Source: Epiperipatus broadwayi | Lineage: Eukaryota; Onychophora; Udeonychophora; Euonychophora; Peripatidae | Direction of reading: 5' to 3' | Assembly: GCA_028023455.1 (NCBI GenBank) | Contig: JAQFVV010006208.1 | Coordinates: forward strand, 7,610,963 to 7,674,962 | DNA: 64,000 bases | Notes under the pieces: generated by a model | The model's input: only the letters and a program-made list of their open reading frames with translations | Database searches by the model: none | Told to the model about the DNA's origin: nothing | Shown: positions 25,300-36,834 of the stretch, piece after piece | Layout: every line of letters begins with the position of its first letter | Numbering within the stretch: position 1 is the first letter of the stretch | Made by a program: the position numbers and the translations under genes

Positions 25300-26240
25300 G
25301 CTTTCTTTAATTTTCGATCTCTTCTTTTATTAGTATAATCAATCATTTTCACACTATCTTTCTAAAATATATATGTCCTGTTTCTCTAGAACGCATATAC
25401 ATTAGTGATTTCTTACCATACCTATGCTGCATTAATCTTGTATATATTGAATTTTTTTGTTCTCTATGATTCTTTGTATAATTAAGGAAAGTACTTTAGT
25501 AAAAAAAATGTTTTTTTCTTTACGAGAAAATAATGCAGAGCAAAATAATTAAAGGAAATTCATGTTTACAGAAACTGCCGTAAGTGGGTATAAACTTCCC
25601 ATCATTTTTATCAGGAATGTTGATGAAATACATAGGATATTCATACATTTTGCAAAAAAAGTAGTAGAATTATTCAGATATGGTTTTATGACATTTCGTT
25701 ATGGAACTGAAAAAACAAAATCGTTTACATAAAAAAAAGCAATTCAACATGAGGAAAAAATTAATTCTCTATTGCAAGATAAAAATAGTAATAATGCATT
25801 ACTATTTATGGCATTGTGTTAGATGAATTCATCCCTCTTGCCCACAACGTGAAGTTTGAATCTGGACTAAATGGATCTTGGGAAATTTTTTCAGGTAACA
25901 AGCAGGAGCCTTAGGATTTTTGTTTCAGATAGCTATTTCGTAGCCAGTCTAATTAGTCATCGAGTATTGATTGGCTAATGGGTATTTCTTTTATTATTGA
26001 AGTAATGAAAAATTCTTGAACCTTTTTTTATGGTTTTAATTTTTATTTTAATGATCAAGAGCATGGCTAAAATATGTAATTTTTCATGTTCATGAAATTG
26101 TCTCTTTTACATAAATGATGCATACATTAAACTAATTCTACAGAAAATTTTTTTTGCTCCTTTTTAAAAAATAGGAATAAAAATTTGGGCAATATTGCAT
26201 TGGAATATTTTTCGATGCAGAAAAGGAAACAAATTTTGAA
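25300..26240. other. Intronic DNA, nothing recognised
   Basis: No exon or element assigned. A short C run lies near 25271. Confidence 0.45.
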
Positions 26241-26255
26241 AAATATTTCTTTGTC

Positions 26256-26364
26256 TGTCAAGCTTTGGTGGTCGAGAGGTCAGTGACAGCTGCTTTATAA
26301 GCAATTGTCCTGGGTTAGCGGGTTCGCTTCCCGGTTGATGCTATGACACATGAGAAAAAAAAAA
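26256..26364 (+). repeat. tRNA-derived SINE with target duplication
   Basis: A tRNA-like 5' part (tggtggtcgagaggtcag as A box, gcgggttcgcttcccgg as B box), then gatgctatgacacatgag and poly-A. The exact 11-bp duplication ATTTCTTTGTC flanks it (26245-26255, 26365-26375), as expected for LINE-mobilised SINEs. Confidence 0.8.
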
Positions 26365-26739
26365 ATTTCTTTGTCAAAGAAAATATTTTCCCTGAAGTTA
26401 ATGAAGTTCTACGTAAGGGTTTAGGGAGGAAAGCTGTTTTGGAAGAAACAAATGAAAATAAACTTCAATGTAGTATTGCCTTTTCATGTGAACTTATAAT
26501 TCAGATAACTCGAAAGATTCTAAATATAGCAGGAAATGAATCTATGGTCTTAGAGGATATGCTTTAATTAATAAATGTGATTTGAATATTTGTTAGTGAT
26601 TGAATGTTATATTACTAATACTTATCATGAAATAAAATGGATAATAATTATTGGATGAACCTCAAAAACAGAAATGTTTCAGATCAATTTGGATTAAAGC
26701 TGACTGCAAAACAAAATATAATTATAATATTGTGATGGG

Positions 26740-27032
26740 AATATTACCAAATTCACGCCTTTTTTTATTTTGCTGTAATATCTTATATAAATGCAATTTA
26801 TCCACTCTACTTTGAACACTTTTTAGCAAAAACCTTTTATTGTACCTATATGCATAAACACTCTTACGTTTCGACTGTCCTGCAGTCTTCTTCAGAGCCA
26901 CTTTAAAAAAATGAAAGTAAAATTGGTTCTGAAAAAGACTACAGGACAGTCAAAATGTAAGATAGTGTATGCATATGTGTACAATAAAAGGATTTTGCTA
27001 AAAAGCGTTCAGAGTAGATTGGATAAAATTGC
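26740..27032. mobile_element. HHR family B inverted dimer
   Basis: Arms are reverse complements with an HHR in each (minus 26863-26898; degenerate plus 26929-26957). The 11-bp duplication ATTGTGATGGG lies at 26729-26739 and 27033-27043. Almost no spacer (about 35 bp) lies between the arms. Confidence 0.75.
26863..26898 (-). ncRNA. Hammerhead ribozyme core, family B
   Basis: Minus strand: CTGAAGA (26889-26895), stem II GACT/AGTC, GAAACGTA. The partner arm at 26929 has CTGAAAA and CAAAA, losing G8 and G12, so it is dead. Confidence 0.55.
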
Positions 27033-27043
27033 ATTGTGATGGG

Positions 27044-27850
27044 GGAGATATTCGTACAAGCATTAAGCTAGCTTATGGTTTACTTCTTTTTTTGTTTTTA
27101 ACGTCAAAAACTTTCCAAAGGAGGGTCAAGAAAATATGTTTACTGTCGAGGAAAATAATAATCAAGAATAAAACAATACAAAATGTTTTAAAAGTATTCT
27201 AAATTTGAATCATAATGTGACCAGTCTGATGTAGTTAATATAAAACAGGACAATACCGCATTGAACTGCAAGCCTCTAGCACTTGAAAGACCGATGCATT
27301 TCTAAACATAGTCATGATTAAAAAAAGCAGTATTTAACAAATTATCAAATGATTTTTCAGGACTTATCATTAAGAGTTTGCATTTCAAGACTTTTGCCTA
27401 TCGAAGAAAGGTTTCTAAATTTTTCAATAACTCATATATTCAATCTAACTAAAATGTAGATGAGTATGATAACACTTTATATTTTCTCAGTCATATCTAG
27501 CAGAAATCATCCTTTAAAAGAACTAGTTTAGATTAGAGACCTTTCCAGTGGTCTCTTTTTTCTGTAGAGAAACAATGAAAATAAAAACTTTCACTAATAT
27601 TGCCAATGCTTCGGCAGTGAGCGTTAATTAGTTTTCTATCCTTGTTTTGCCTTACAGTTAAAATGAGCTAGATATCCACCATTTACTGATCAGTATTTGA
27701 TGGATGAGTAGCGATTTGAAAAAAAATTTCTAAGTCTGATTAGGACTAAAAAAAATATTCTTTGATCTATTCAAATGCAGTCATGGGTGAAGCAGGCACA
27801 GGAACTGCTATTCTATTATGAGGTATAATACAATCAATGCTGTTTTTATA
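27044..27850. other. Intronic DNA, nothing recognised
   Basis: No element or exon was recognised between the inverted dimer and the PLE fragment. Confidence 0.4.
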
Positions 27851-27859
27851 TAATAGTAT

Positions 27860-28330
27860 TTTTCTTTAGGTTTTCGAACCCCTCCCAACTCCAATAGAAT
27901 GATTAACAATTCCAAGGACAAGATAGACCTACAAACAACACGTCATGTGGTATACAGGATGGCATGCCCTCAGGCAAACTGTGGAGCGGTATGCTACGGC
28001 AAAACTCGGGTCGCTATAAAGAACAGAATGGCTCAACACAAATATTTATACAAAAGGGTATTGAGCAGAAATGAAGGTAGCTCAGTATTTGTGGACCACC
28101 AAAAAGTGGCTAATCATGAATTTGAACCTGCAAGTGCTACAATAATTTCCACTGAAAGGAGTGACATCAAGAGGAAAATTAAGGAGGCATGGTTTATAGC
28201 AAGAGATATAAATGCAATAAACAGAAAAGATACATGCTTCTCTATTTCAAAAAGATGGACTATATAAATGAGCTTGCATAGATTTGCATAAATTATTATA
28301 GTTGAAGGCTATGAATATGGAGAAGAAATC
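27860..28330 (+). pseudogene. Penelope-like element 3' part, GIY-YIG endonuclease
   Basis: The open frame 27899-28267 (122 codons, extendable upstream through PPTPIE) has HVVYRMACPQANC, CYGKTRVAIKNRMAQH and a C-terminal KRKIKEAWFIARDINAINR. It is the longest undamaged GIY-YIG in the window. The second motif reads CYGKT instead of YIGET. No RT is upstream. The 3' UTR continues with gaaagtgcttagccatgag, a PLE tail word. Confidence 0.75.
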
Positions 28331-28359
28331 TCTGAAAGTGCTTAGCCATGAGAAATAAT

Positions 28360-29138
28360 GATTCCAACTAAGAACTTAATTTCACTATATGCGTCAAGCG
28401 TATTAACTCTTACATATTTATTAATGGTGAAAAAAATGTGAAATTTAAAGATTTTCATAAAAGGCTATTATTTAAAAAGTGCAACATGAAGTAGTTGAAT
28501 CTTATAAAATTATCGAACAATAAACCTTATATATTGTGTTTCATTAGACAGACGTCCGGTAGTTTATGTACACATTCTCTTTCAACAAATAAGCTTTCCT
28601 AAAGTTGATAAAGATAGCTAAGATTATTAATATATAGAGGGATCTAATATCAGATGTGGTTATGTAATACTATAAAGTCAATACTAGTTTAGTCATGATG
28701 ATGAAAGATATATCACTTACTCAAGTCAAGTTATAATTGATGATGTAAGCTACTGTAATTGAATGGAGATCCAAAATATTTTGATTGTGGTTGTATAGAT
28801 GGCTTTTCTGCTAAATGACCTACAAAAAAATAAAAAAAAAATTAGTATGCATATTGATAAACTTGACCATTACTGCGTTAATTTAAATAAAGTGAAGAGT
28901 TGAATAGAAGCAGCCATTCTGTGAAAGAATGAAATGAATAGAAATCATGACGATATTAATAACTTGTAAAACACATATAGTAAATAAATTAAAGGCAATA
29001 TTAATTTCACATATTTGGAGAAAATCTTCAATGCGCACAGTATTTTCTTTAACTTATTATATTTGAGTTATAGAATTACGGATTGTATTTAATATTTTCA
29101 AGATTTTTTTGAATATCATCATTTTTTTCAACTATTAT
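28360..29138. other. Intronic DNA, nothing recognised
   Basis: AT-rich with no assigned element. Confidence 0.4.
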
Positions 29139-29360
29139 CTGTCTACTGCAGGATAAAGGTCTCTCCAAGTTCAATCTATCTTCTTCAAGCCTCTCTTTTC
29201 TGCATCACCCAGCACATGTTCTTATTTATCTATCCATCTCACATGTGGCCTCTTTCCGAGTCTTTTACAATCTCTTGAAATCCAGTTTAAGATTTCAATT
29301 GTCCATCTATTATCATCTCTTCTAACAATATGTCCAACCCAATTCCACTTTAGTCTTTTA
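29139..29360 (-). pseudogene. RTE LINE 3'-end fragment
   Basis: Minus strand matches the end of the RTE copy at 35130-35330: the segment around RWTIEI, DCKRLGKRPHVRW and the ctgcagtagacagataatag stretch. Only the last about 60 codons and UTR remain, with frameshifts. Confidence 0.7.
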
Positions 29361-29821
29361 ATTCTTCCAATGATTATTACATTTAAATGATAGAGTCATC
29401 TATACCATATAGATGAAATTGTAGTATACTAATGGATTATTTTTACATTAGCAATTAATTTGATTTATATATGTCTATAGATTTTTCTCAAATCTTGGCC
29501 TCTTAGCTGCAAGGAGAAAGTATTCAGTTTAAAGTTATACAGAATTCATCAAAAATCTTACCCGATCTGTATTTGAATTCAGTAATAAATTTGAATGATG
29601 GAGAAAACATTGAAAATATGGTTAACCAATTGACTTCTACCAAAAGATTTAAGCATAGTGATAATAAAGTGCAGTGAATTGTCTCATTGCTACAACTTTA
29701 AGATTGAACTTTATGGATAAGTTAAACTCTAGTGAAGTATATACAAGCAGTACATACAAGCGCTTTAGCACACTGAGTGAAGAAGCTGTTAATGGTAAAA
29801 ACAATCAAAAAAAATTAATGC

Positions 29822-30110
29822 AGACCTAGCGCTTTCGAGGTTTTGTCCCTCATATTCATGGGCCAAAACAGATTTTAAATCGTTGTTGTGATATTGATAA
29901 ATGGTAATGTATGCAAATTAACTTGTCCATTTTCTGGAGATAGCAAAACACGTGTCACATCTATGGATCGCATTGTTATCGTTGATGATAAAATACACTT
30001 CTTTAATCTTCCTCTTACAATCGTTAGCCTCAGCGCAGACTATTTTGGGGTTGGAGGGTTCAAACATATGACCGACCTGCTTCTCAATGCCATATTATAA
30101 TTTAGATTGG
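29822..30110 (-). pseudogene. Penelope-like element GIY-YIG tail, degenerate
   Basis: Frames on the minus strand carry the C-terminal pattern CKRKIKEVYFI...AIHRCDTCFAISRKW with frameshifts. The tail word cctcgaaagcgctaggtctgc lies at 29823-29843. The N-terminal half of the endonuclease is missing. Confidence 0.65.
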
Positions 30111-30424
30111 AAAGACATTTTTGCAAGTGTCTGTTGCTTTTTCTGTTTTTTAGTTATAATTGGAGGATTTTTCTTCTATTCATAGACTAGCATACCTTTT
30201 CCTTTTAACATTGGAGTATGTTCTTATAAGATACATATAATTTAACAGTCATGCTATAGAAAGAAATAACTAAGCAAAGGTCAAAGTTGTCTGTATACTC
30301 CTTATCACACTGCTCTTGTAGAAAGAGGATGTATTTATTATTGACTTTGAGGAGTATGTTGACAATTCTAATCTCTACTGAATTATTTTTTTTACAGTAC
30401 AACCATTAATTATAAAATTAATAT

Positions 30425-30612
30425 CATTAATGTTCTTTATTACTTTTTACAATGCTTTTTACAAGCCACTATTGATAGTTTCAATTGCTCCAACAATCTT
30501 CTTCAGAACTTCTACTTATATTATAAGATTTGAAAATTGTAAGTGGAAGTTCTGAAGAAGATTGCTGGGGCAATCGAAATTGTTAATAGTGGGTTGTAAA
30601 AAGTAATAAAAA
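30425..30612. mobile_element. HHR family B inverted dimer (GATTGC stem)
   Basis: Near-perfect palindrome: tactttttacaatgc... and its complement ending gtaaaaagtaata, with HHRs facing outward (minus 30472-30508; plus 30549-30587). The spacer is about 40 bp. The outer flanks share an imperfect attaatat stretch. Confidence 0.7.
30549..30587 (+). ncRNA. Hammerhead ribozyme, family B
   Basis: CTGAAGA 30552-30558, perfect 6-bp stem II GATTGC/GCAATC, GAAA 30576-30579, cleavage triplet GTT. Stem I GTT/AAT gives three pairs (one wobble). The base after GAAA is T rather than C, which weakens stem III. Confidence 0.55.
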
Positions 30613-30619
30613 ACATAAG

Positions 30620-32560
30620 CCATATTAATATTATATGGATTTGGCAATGCAATAAGAAAGCTAAAGTTATAATACTTTATAAAGAAGACACCCATTAATT
30701 ATTACATATGCATTGTGTATGAAAGGTGACTGGCTCTCTTTCCAAGTCTACAGCACCATCTCTGGGATAATTTGCAGGCGTCACTATTCATCGCAAAAAT
30801 TTTAAAACATTAGCATGTCTGAATCAAAAGTTATAATATAAAATTGAATCAATAGTGTAACGTTTATTTATATACATTACAAATATATTGGCATTGGGTA
30901 AAAAAAAAAACTAAAAGATAAAAGTGGATTTAAAATTTTGTTGAGTAATTTTTTTTTAAAAAAAAAAAACGTACAATGAGGGTTGAATTATTCTTATTTT
31001 TTTTTATGTGATTAGTAATAACAGTAATTGGAGAGAACAAAAGAATTCCAAAAGCAAGTAAAAAAAGATAAGCTGAAAGTAGAAATACTCAAATTAATTA
31101 AAGATGGCCGAAAACTTGAAGAAAATAAAGACTTTATTACATAAAATTTATAAAGACTGGATAAGATTAAAAAGGCATGGTACTAGCATGCACAGAAGTC
31201 CTGAAAACTGGATATAAAAAGGAGGGATCCGGTTGAAGGAACGTCTTGTTCGTTTTGTTTCTCTAGTTGGTCTTGGATAACATTAATATATCCAAGATTG
31301 CTCTTCGCTGAAGGAATTCGGCATGTCGCAGTGAACCGGAGCTTCTGAAGACATCGGACCTAATGATGTACACCAGGAAAAGCCTTCGTGACCGACTGGG
31401 GAAATGGACCACAAGATCAAGCAATAACCAAAAGGCCGAGCTCATTATAACCAAAAAACTATGCATAGTTATCTACTACTGAATTCATGAAACTTACCGG
31501 TAAGAATAATTATCCTGATTGTGACAAAGTTAACTATTTAAAACTACTCGTAAAAATATACGTATAAAAGAATCCCGATAGTGACTTTAATTTTTCTATA
31601 TGAGAGACTCTTATTTAACCAAGAACTTTTTGTTTATTTTAACTGATATTTATATTTTCTGGATATTTCCCACCTGAATTAAATATGTTCTCTCCAAGGT
31701 ATTAATTAGCTACTTAACATGAAGTATTTTAGTTTGTCAAAATTAAAAATATTTCTAATATCAATTCTCATTTGTGCGTTATTAATAATAGTTATTATTT
31801 TTTATTATTAAATTTATTTTTAGTGTAATAAGATTTAAACGTAAGTTACCTTTGCCAATATGTTTCAATACGCCCAGGACTAATAATCGTAAAAATCATT
31901 AATTCTCATTACGATAGAATTACCGCCCCTTTAAAAAAAAATATATAATAAAAATCTTTTTATTTTTTTTTGTTTTACAACTTGCGAGAGGTGCTGGCGA
32001 CATATTTCAGCGGATTCTTAGGAATTCTGGCGCCCATAGTAAATAAAATTAAAAGTTGATTTTGTCAATAGCACAATTCGTAACAATTAATAGGCTGAAG
32101 TTGATCAGGAAAAATAGCTGTGTTTTTAGAATAGAAATACAACTTTCTTCTTTTTTGACATAGCTTGATCAACTCACGCGCAGTTTATATTAGCGTGTAA
32201 AGGCCTAGTAATACAAAAAACGTTACAATAGATAGTCTTCAGTGTTCTCACTGCTATTACAAAAATCTTGGAAAACATTTTTGTGACTCATACAATCACT
32301 GCCACACCCAGTTTGATTATTTCAAATATTTCAATAGCAGTTTTGCTCTATTTAAAATAAAATTTAAATTAGCCTATTGTTCCATCGTAGGATGAGGTAT
32401 GAAACATGCTTTCACATCATAATTCATGATCCCGATACATTAACACCTTAAATTTTTTAAAATGAATAGTTAAACTATGTTACCACTTAATGCACTTATT
32501 AATTCAGAGATGGCGCTTTTAAAAAAAAACAGTCACTTTTTCATTATGATATTCTTGCTA
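30620..32560 (+). other. Intronic DNA with a possible old LTR
   Basis: gatataaaaagg (31213-31224) resembles a TATA box, followed by about 280 bp of more complex sequence. At about 31995-32036 ctggcgacat and ctggcgcccatag resemble LTR-retrotransposon primer-binding sites (TGGCGCC type). No gag/pol was seen. Weak evidence. Confidence 0.3.
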
Positions 32561-32564
32561 TTAA

Positions 32565-33128
32565 CTATCTATATATAATACATTTAATATAATAATCAAT
32601 CTAAATAAAATTGAAACAAACAACAAATTATATTTACAATTATTTAATTACCAACCCGGCTTTCATCTCCTATTGAGACCTTGAAAGCTGGATTGATAAT
32701 TAAATAATTGTAAATATAATTTGTTCACTATAATGGTCAAATATCCAATATAATTTATTTGTCCATAATGTTGCCACAAATACATTATTTGGATACAGGG
32801 CATAAAATAAAATGTGAGGAAAATATAAGAGTTATAGAGTATGTGAAGGATTACAGTAAGCGAATATATTATGAAACATTGTATATTCAGGAAAACTTGG
32901 GACAAATGTGTAAATATAGTAATAGGTCCAGCAAAATGAGGTGGGCAATGGGCTTTATTAAACAATTGGAAAGTGTAGGAAATGATTGTAAATATGTAAA
33001 TACTGTTGGATATTTAAATATAGTTATTAATAGTGTTTTTTTCGATCTTGTTTGATTGATTATTTATTTATATAATTTGTTGTTTGTTTCAATTTTATTT
33101 AGATTGATTATTATATTATGTATATATC
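32565..33128. repeat. Foldback element with inverted ends
   Basis: About 60 bp at each end are inverted (aataatcaatctaaataaaa near 32590; the complement near 33100). A second nested inverted pair (acaattatttaatta / taattaaataattgt) lies on the left. A 98-codon plus frame (32759-33055) has no recognised domain. Confidence 0.6.
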
Positions 33129-33141
33129 TATAACAATATTA

Positions 33142-33621
33142 AACCATCAAACATCACATGATCACCATCTCTATACTAGCACATAATTTGTTGTAAACAA
33201 ACGCAAAACTCCCCATACAGTAGTGCCACCCTGTGCCAAACAGAGTAATCAATGGATGCCAGAAGGCTTGTGCATAAAATCCCTATCTAGTGCCTACTCA
33301 TCCAATATCCCCATATGACTATAGAAGCTATTGAGCTTAGATTGAAGATATTAACAATGTTTTCAATTTCATTCTCATAGTTTTGTAGTAAAGTAGAGTT
33401 AAAAGGTGGCTGCTGGAGGGTTGCATTAGATCCTAAGATCTAGGTGCAGTGCTCTCAGATCCAAGGCTCCTCACTGATGATGGCCACAAGCCAGAAACTA
33501 GTCTGGGGATATTGGATGAGTAGGCACTAGATAGGGGTTTTATGCACAAGCCTTCTGGGATCCATTGATTATTCTGTTTGGCACAGGGTGGCACTACTGT
33601 ATGGGGAGTTTTGCCTTTGTT
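33142..33621. mobile_element. HHR family A inverted dimer with intact ribozyme
   Basis: The left arm is minus-oriented (catcacatgatcacc ... tagtgcctactcatcc); the right arm is plus-oriented and includes the ribozyme plus about 170 bp upstream. The 13-bp duplication TATAACAATATTA lies at 33129-33141 and 33622-33634. The left arm lost its own ribozyme where it meets the right arm near 33314. Confidence 0.8.
33468..33509 (+). ncRNA. Hammerhead ribozyme, family A (complete)
   Basis: Type I layout. Stem I TCCTCA (33468-33473) pairs with TGGGGA (33504-33509). Core CTGATGA 33474-33480. Stem II TGGC/GCCA with loop CACAA (33481-33493) pairs fully. GAAA 33494-33497. Stem III is AC/GT with loop TA. Cleavage triplet GTC 33501-33503. 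All invariant core bases are present, so self-cleavage after C33503 is predicted. The best-formed ribozyme in the window. Confidence 0.82.
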
Positions 33622-33720
33622 TATAACAATATTATTTATTAAGAACTTCTATTTAAAATAACAAAAAAAGTTATTCATAATTGAAATTAATTATGTATTA
33701 AATTGGCTTTTTTTACTTAG

Positions 33721-33844
33721 GTCAAATAACGTTGTTTGTGATAAATGGTGGACCAGAACCAAATACAGTTGAAGTTTTTAATTTAAATTATAAGCAACTT
33801 GAATTACAACGTGTGAAAACAATTTCTAGTCCTCTCATTTCTGG
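33721..33844 (+). CDS. PON-like exon D
   Basis: The acceptor tttttacttag precedes 33721 and donor gtaagt follows 33844. It encodes QITLFVINGGPEPNTVEVF then a charged strand ending KTISSPLISG, colinear with PON1 YLLVVNHPD...VELFKF and HLKTIRHKLLP. The second dyad histidine (H134 in VNHPD) is a glycine (INGG). It ends two bases into a Gly codon. It lies about 100 bp downstream of an inverted ribozyme element (33142-33621). Confidence 0.88.
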
Positions 33845-34029
33845 GTAAGTCATTATTTTATCTTCCATAGTGAATAGTAATTATAATAAATTTTCATAGT
33901 GCATTTTCTTTATGTATTGTGTAAGTCGCATTACTGTAAATGCACTATTTCATAGTATAAAAATATATTAAAACACATATATGAATTTTTGTTTTATATA
34001 GCATGATAATAGATGTAATTACTACTATT

Positions 34030-35356
34030 ATTAGTAATAATATTAATATTTAAAAAAGGTGATAAAGAAGATATTAGAAATTACAGACCTATCAGCCTTT
34101 TATCAGTTTTATAAAAAATTTTTACCAAGATAATTACAACTCGTCTACAGAGAACTTTGGATTTCCACCAACCAAGAGAACAAGCTGGATTTAAAAGTGG
34201 TTTTAGTACAATAGATCATATCCAGGTATTGAGGGAAGTCATAGAAAGGACAAATGAATATGAGTTGTCATTATGTTTTGGATTTGTAGATTATGAAAAG
34301 GCATTTGATTCTATACACATTTCTTCAGTGATTAAAACATTGGATCATCAAGGTATAGATCCAGGATATTGTCATATTTTAAAGAATATTTATAAAAATG
34401 CAACAGCAACAATTAGATTACATAATGATACTGGAAAAATCAACATTGAGAAAGGTGTAAGACAAGGTGACTCCATATCTCCAAAACTTTTTATAGCAGT
34501 GCTGCAAGAAGTATTTTGTGGATTAAAATGGGAAACTAAAGGAATGAAAGTAAATGGAGAGTATTTAAGTCATTTAGATTTTGCAGATGATGTAGTTGTT
34601 TTTGCAAATAATGCTTCAGAGCTGCAGGAAATGTTGCAGGAGTTAGCAGATGAAAGTAGAAAAGTAGGACTAAAGATAAATGTAAAAAAGACTAAAGTAA
34701 TGTTTAATCGATTTGCTCAAAATATGAAAATAAAGATTGATTATGAAGAATTAGAAGAAGTTAACAGTTACAAATACCTTGATCAGATTATTAATACAGA
34801 TGGAAACATAATGGAGGAAATTAATCATAGAATTAAACTTGGTTGGAGTGCTTTTGGTAGAAATAACTTGATACTAAAAGCAAATATGCCTATGTGTTTG
34901 AAAAGAATGGTTTTTAACAAATGTGTTTTACCAGTTCTTACTTATGGATCTGAGACTTGGACACTTAATAGAAGAGCAATACAGAGACTTCAGACCACTC
35001 AAAGGAGTATGGAGAGATGTATGTTGGGAGTAACAAGAAGAGATCGAAAACGCAATGACAACAAACAGGTGTTACTGACCTTATTGAAAAAATTAAAAGA
35101 TTGAAATGGAGTTGGGCTGGACATATTGCTAGAAGAAATGATAATAGATGGACAATTGAAATTTTAAACTGGATTCCAAGAGATTGTAAAAGACCCAGAA
35201 AGAGACCACATGTGAGATGGATGGATGAAATAAGAAAATGTGCAGGGATGTTGTGGAAAAGAGAAGCTAAAGATAGGAGAATATGGATTAAACTTGGAGA
35301 GACCTTCATCCTGCAGTGGATTGATAATGGTTGATGATGATGATGATGATGATGAT
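34030..35356 (+). pseudogene. RTE-type LINE, 5'-truncated
   Basis: A frame at 34157-35104 encodes RT: GFVDYEKAFDSI, GVRQGDSISPKLF, then LDFADDVVVF (catalytic FADD near 34577). It continues after a frameshift at about 35060 as KWSWAGHIARRNDNRWTIE...RPHVRWMDEIRK (to 35334), the usual RTE C-terminus. An in-frame stop precedes it near 34112 where the 54-kb copy reads through. The endonuclease is absent. The 3' end is a TGA repeat (about 35333-35356), typical of RTE tails. Confidence 0.85.
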
Positions 35357-35955
35357 TAGTATTACTCTTGAGTCCTATATATATTTCACTGGTATCAAAT
35401 TTACGCTGAATATGATGGAGTTATTTTCTAAAAGATCTCATTGAAGAAGTGAGTTCAAAAGAACAGTAACGAAACATTTACACCGAATTAATCATAGATA
35501 TACTACTAAAGGTTAAGCTCTGCAGGTATATTAGCTCACTAAGTCAAGAAAGAAAAGCAATAAGCTCATTTTTCAAATCTAATACTTTAGATTATATTAA
35601 AGTCATGGATATAGGACCTGTAGATTCTTACTGCCCATCTTGTTGTGAAATCTGCTTTATATTATATTTCTCTTTTATGATCAATTCATTAATATTCAAT
35701 AGCTTAATTTAGATTAACATGGGGAATCTAGATACACTGGACTTACTTAGCATTTCTTAATTATTGAAAAATTTTTTGAATTCACTCAGATTATGGCAAA
35801 TAGATGAAAACATTTCATCCATGTTTCCATATGAATATTTACATATTAGCAGTAACCAGAGCCATCTTGAGAAAATTCTAAGCCTGGCACATATGATCAA
35901 AAAAAACAACACTTAAATATTAATATATATATCTTATTTGCAGATATATATAATT
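35357..35955. other. Intronic DNA, nothing recognised
   Basis: No element assigned. A faint HHR-like pattern near 35445 is listed under rejected. Confidence 0.4.
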
Positions 35956-35981
35956 AGTTATCTAGTTTCTGAATATCCTAG

Positions 35982-36022
35982 CACTAACTGAGGAGAGCCA
36001 ATAGCTCGAAACTGGTTTGGGG
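35982..36022 (+). ncRNA. Hammerhead ribozyme, family C
   Basis: CTGAGGA 35988-35994; perfect 4-bp stem II GAGC/GCTC with loop CAATA, with the canonical first G-C pair; GAAAC; stem III AC/GT with loop TG; triplet GTT. Stem I is damaged (cactaa instead of cacctca), so cleavage is doubtful. Confidence 0.62.
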
Positions 36023-36385
36023 ATGGGAATAATTTTAGATAGATTTAAATGCTTTCTCTTGATAAAGCTTGTATAGAGCTATTAGCATGCTCATTATTTT
36101 TATTTTGTAATACAAGCATATCAAATTAAGTCACATGATGTATGACTTGATTTTATTTATTATTATAGTTTTGCTTTTGAGTCTTAAGCGATGTTATATT
36201 GTTTAGGCTATTAATATATAGTGTAGTTGAAAATTATTCAGACCCATATACCTATTTAGGTTAGATAGCTGGATTTGAAAACATATAGGTGTCTGAAAAT
36301 TTAAGATTTTCTACTTAATAGTTAAGTATCAGATAAGTGCTGACCTTGAGTTGGTATTTTGGATCTAGTACCTGAATATTCTAGC

Positions 36386-36426
36386 ACCTCACTGAGGAGA
36401 GCCAATAGCTCAAAACCGGTTTGGGG
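36386..36426 (+). ncRNA. Hammerhead ribozyme, family C, core mutated
   Basis: CTGAGGA 36392-36398 and stem II GAGC/GCTC intact; stem I ACCTCA/TGGGGT pairs fully; but GAAA reads AAAA (G12 changed). Together with the upstream copy it gives an intact consensus. Confidence 0.62.
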
Positions 36427-36672
36427 TTGGAGATAATTATAGATAGAGATTTTAAATGCTTTTTCTTGTGGCATTTATTGATAAAGCTTGTATAGAGCTA
36501 TTTGCACACTCATTATTTTATTTTGTTATATAAACGGATCAAGTTAAGTCATGTGACATATGATTTTATTTTATTTACTATTATAATTAGTTATTTATTA
36601 TAAATAAGAATATTTGCAATTTTATTGAATCAATATTTGAGAAAATAAAAGCAAAATACATAAAATAATATT

Positions 36673-36834
36673 TTATTTTCTTGTATGTTTTATTGCAAAT
36701 TCCTTAATATTATTTAATTTTTCTGCAAATTCTGATTCAATTGATAAAATTATGAATGAAGAGAATCATTCTTGACTTATGCTAGATCTTAAATAATTTT
36801 CAATTATCTTTAATCCTGAAAAAGTTCTTTCTAT
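36673..36834 (-). pseudogene. hAT transposase relic, C-terminal piece
   Basis: The minus strand encodes ERTFSGLKIIENYLRSSISQ, the hAT dimerisation motif (usually ERSFSKLKLIK.YLRSTMSQ), then an in-frame stop where family members have Arg, then ILSIESEFAEKL to a natural end near 36673. It is the continuation of the relic at 39407-40900, separated by two insertions. Confidence 0.75.

Larger units (their letters stand above)
35960..36600 (+). mobile_element. HHR family C tandem dimer
   Basis: Two direct copies of a unit (ctagcac, ribozyme, tttggggntgg, taaatgctttttcttg, gataaagcttgtatagagcta, catatgattttattt) with ribozyme cores 404 nt apart. Related sequence lies at 1-115. Confidence 0.7.

Noticed and set aside
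32759-33055. 98-codon plus-strand frame as a transposase
   Set aside because: No catalytic or DNA-binding motif, and the opposite strand has an equally long open frame; likely chance inside a foldback.
35439-35480. Hammerhead-like TTGAAGA ... CGAAAC pattern
   Set aside because: The first core base is wrong and stem II pairs only by leaving several bases unpaired next to the core; no second copy in the window.
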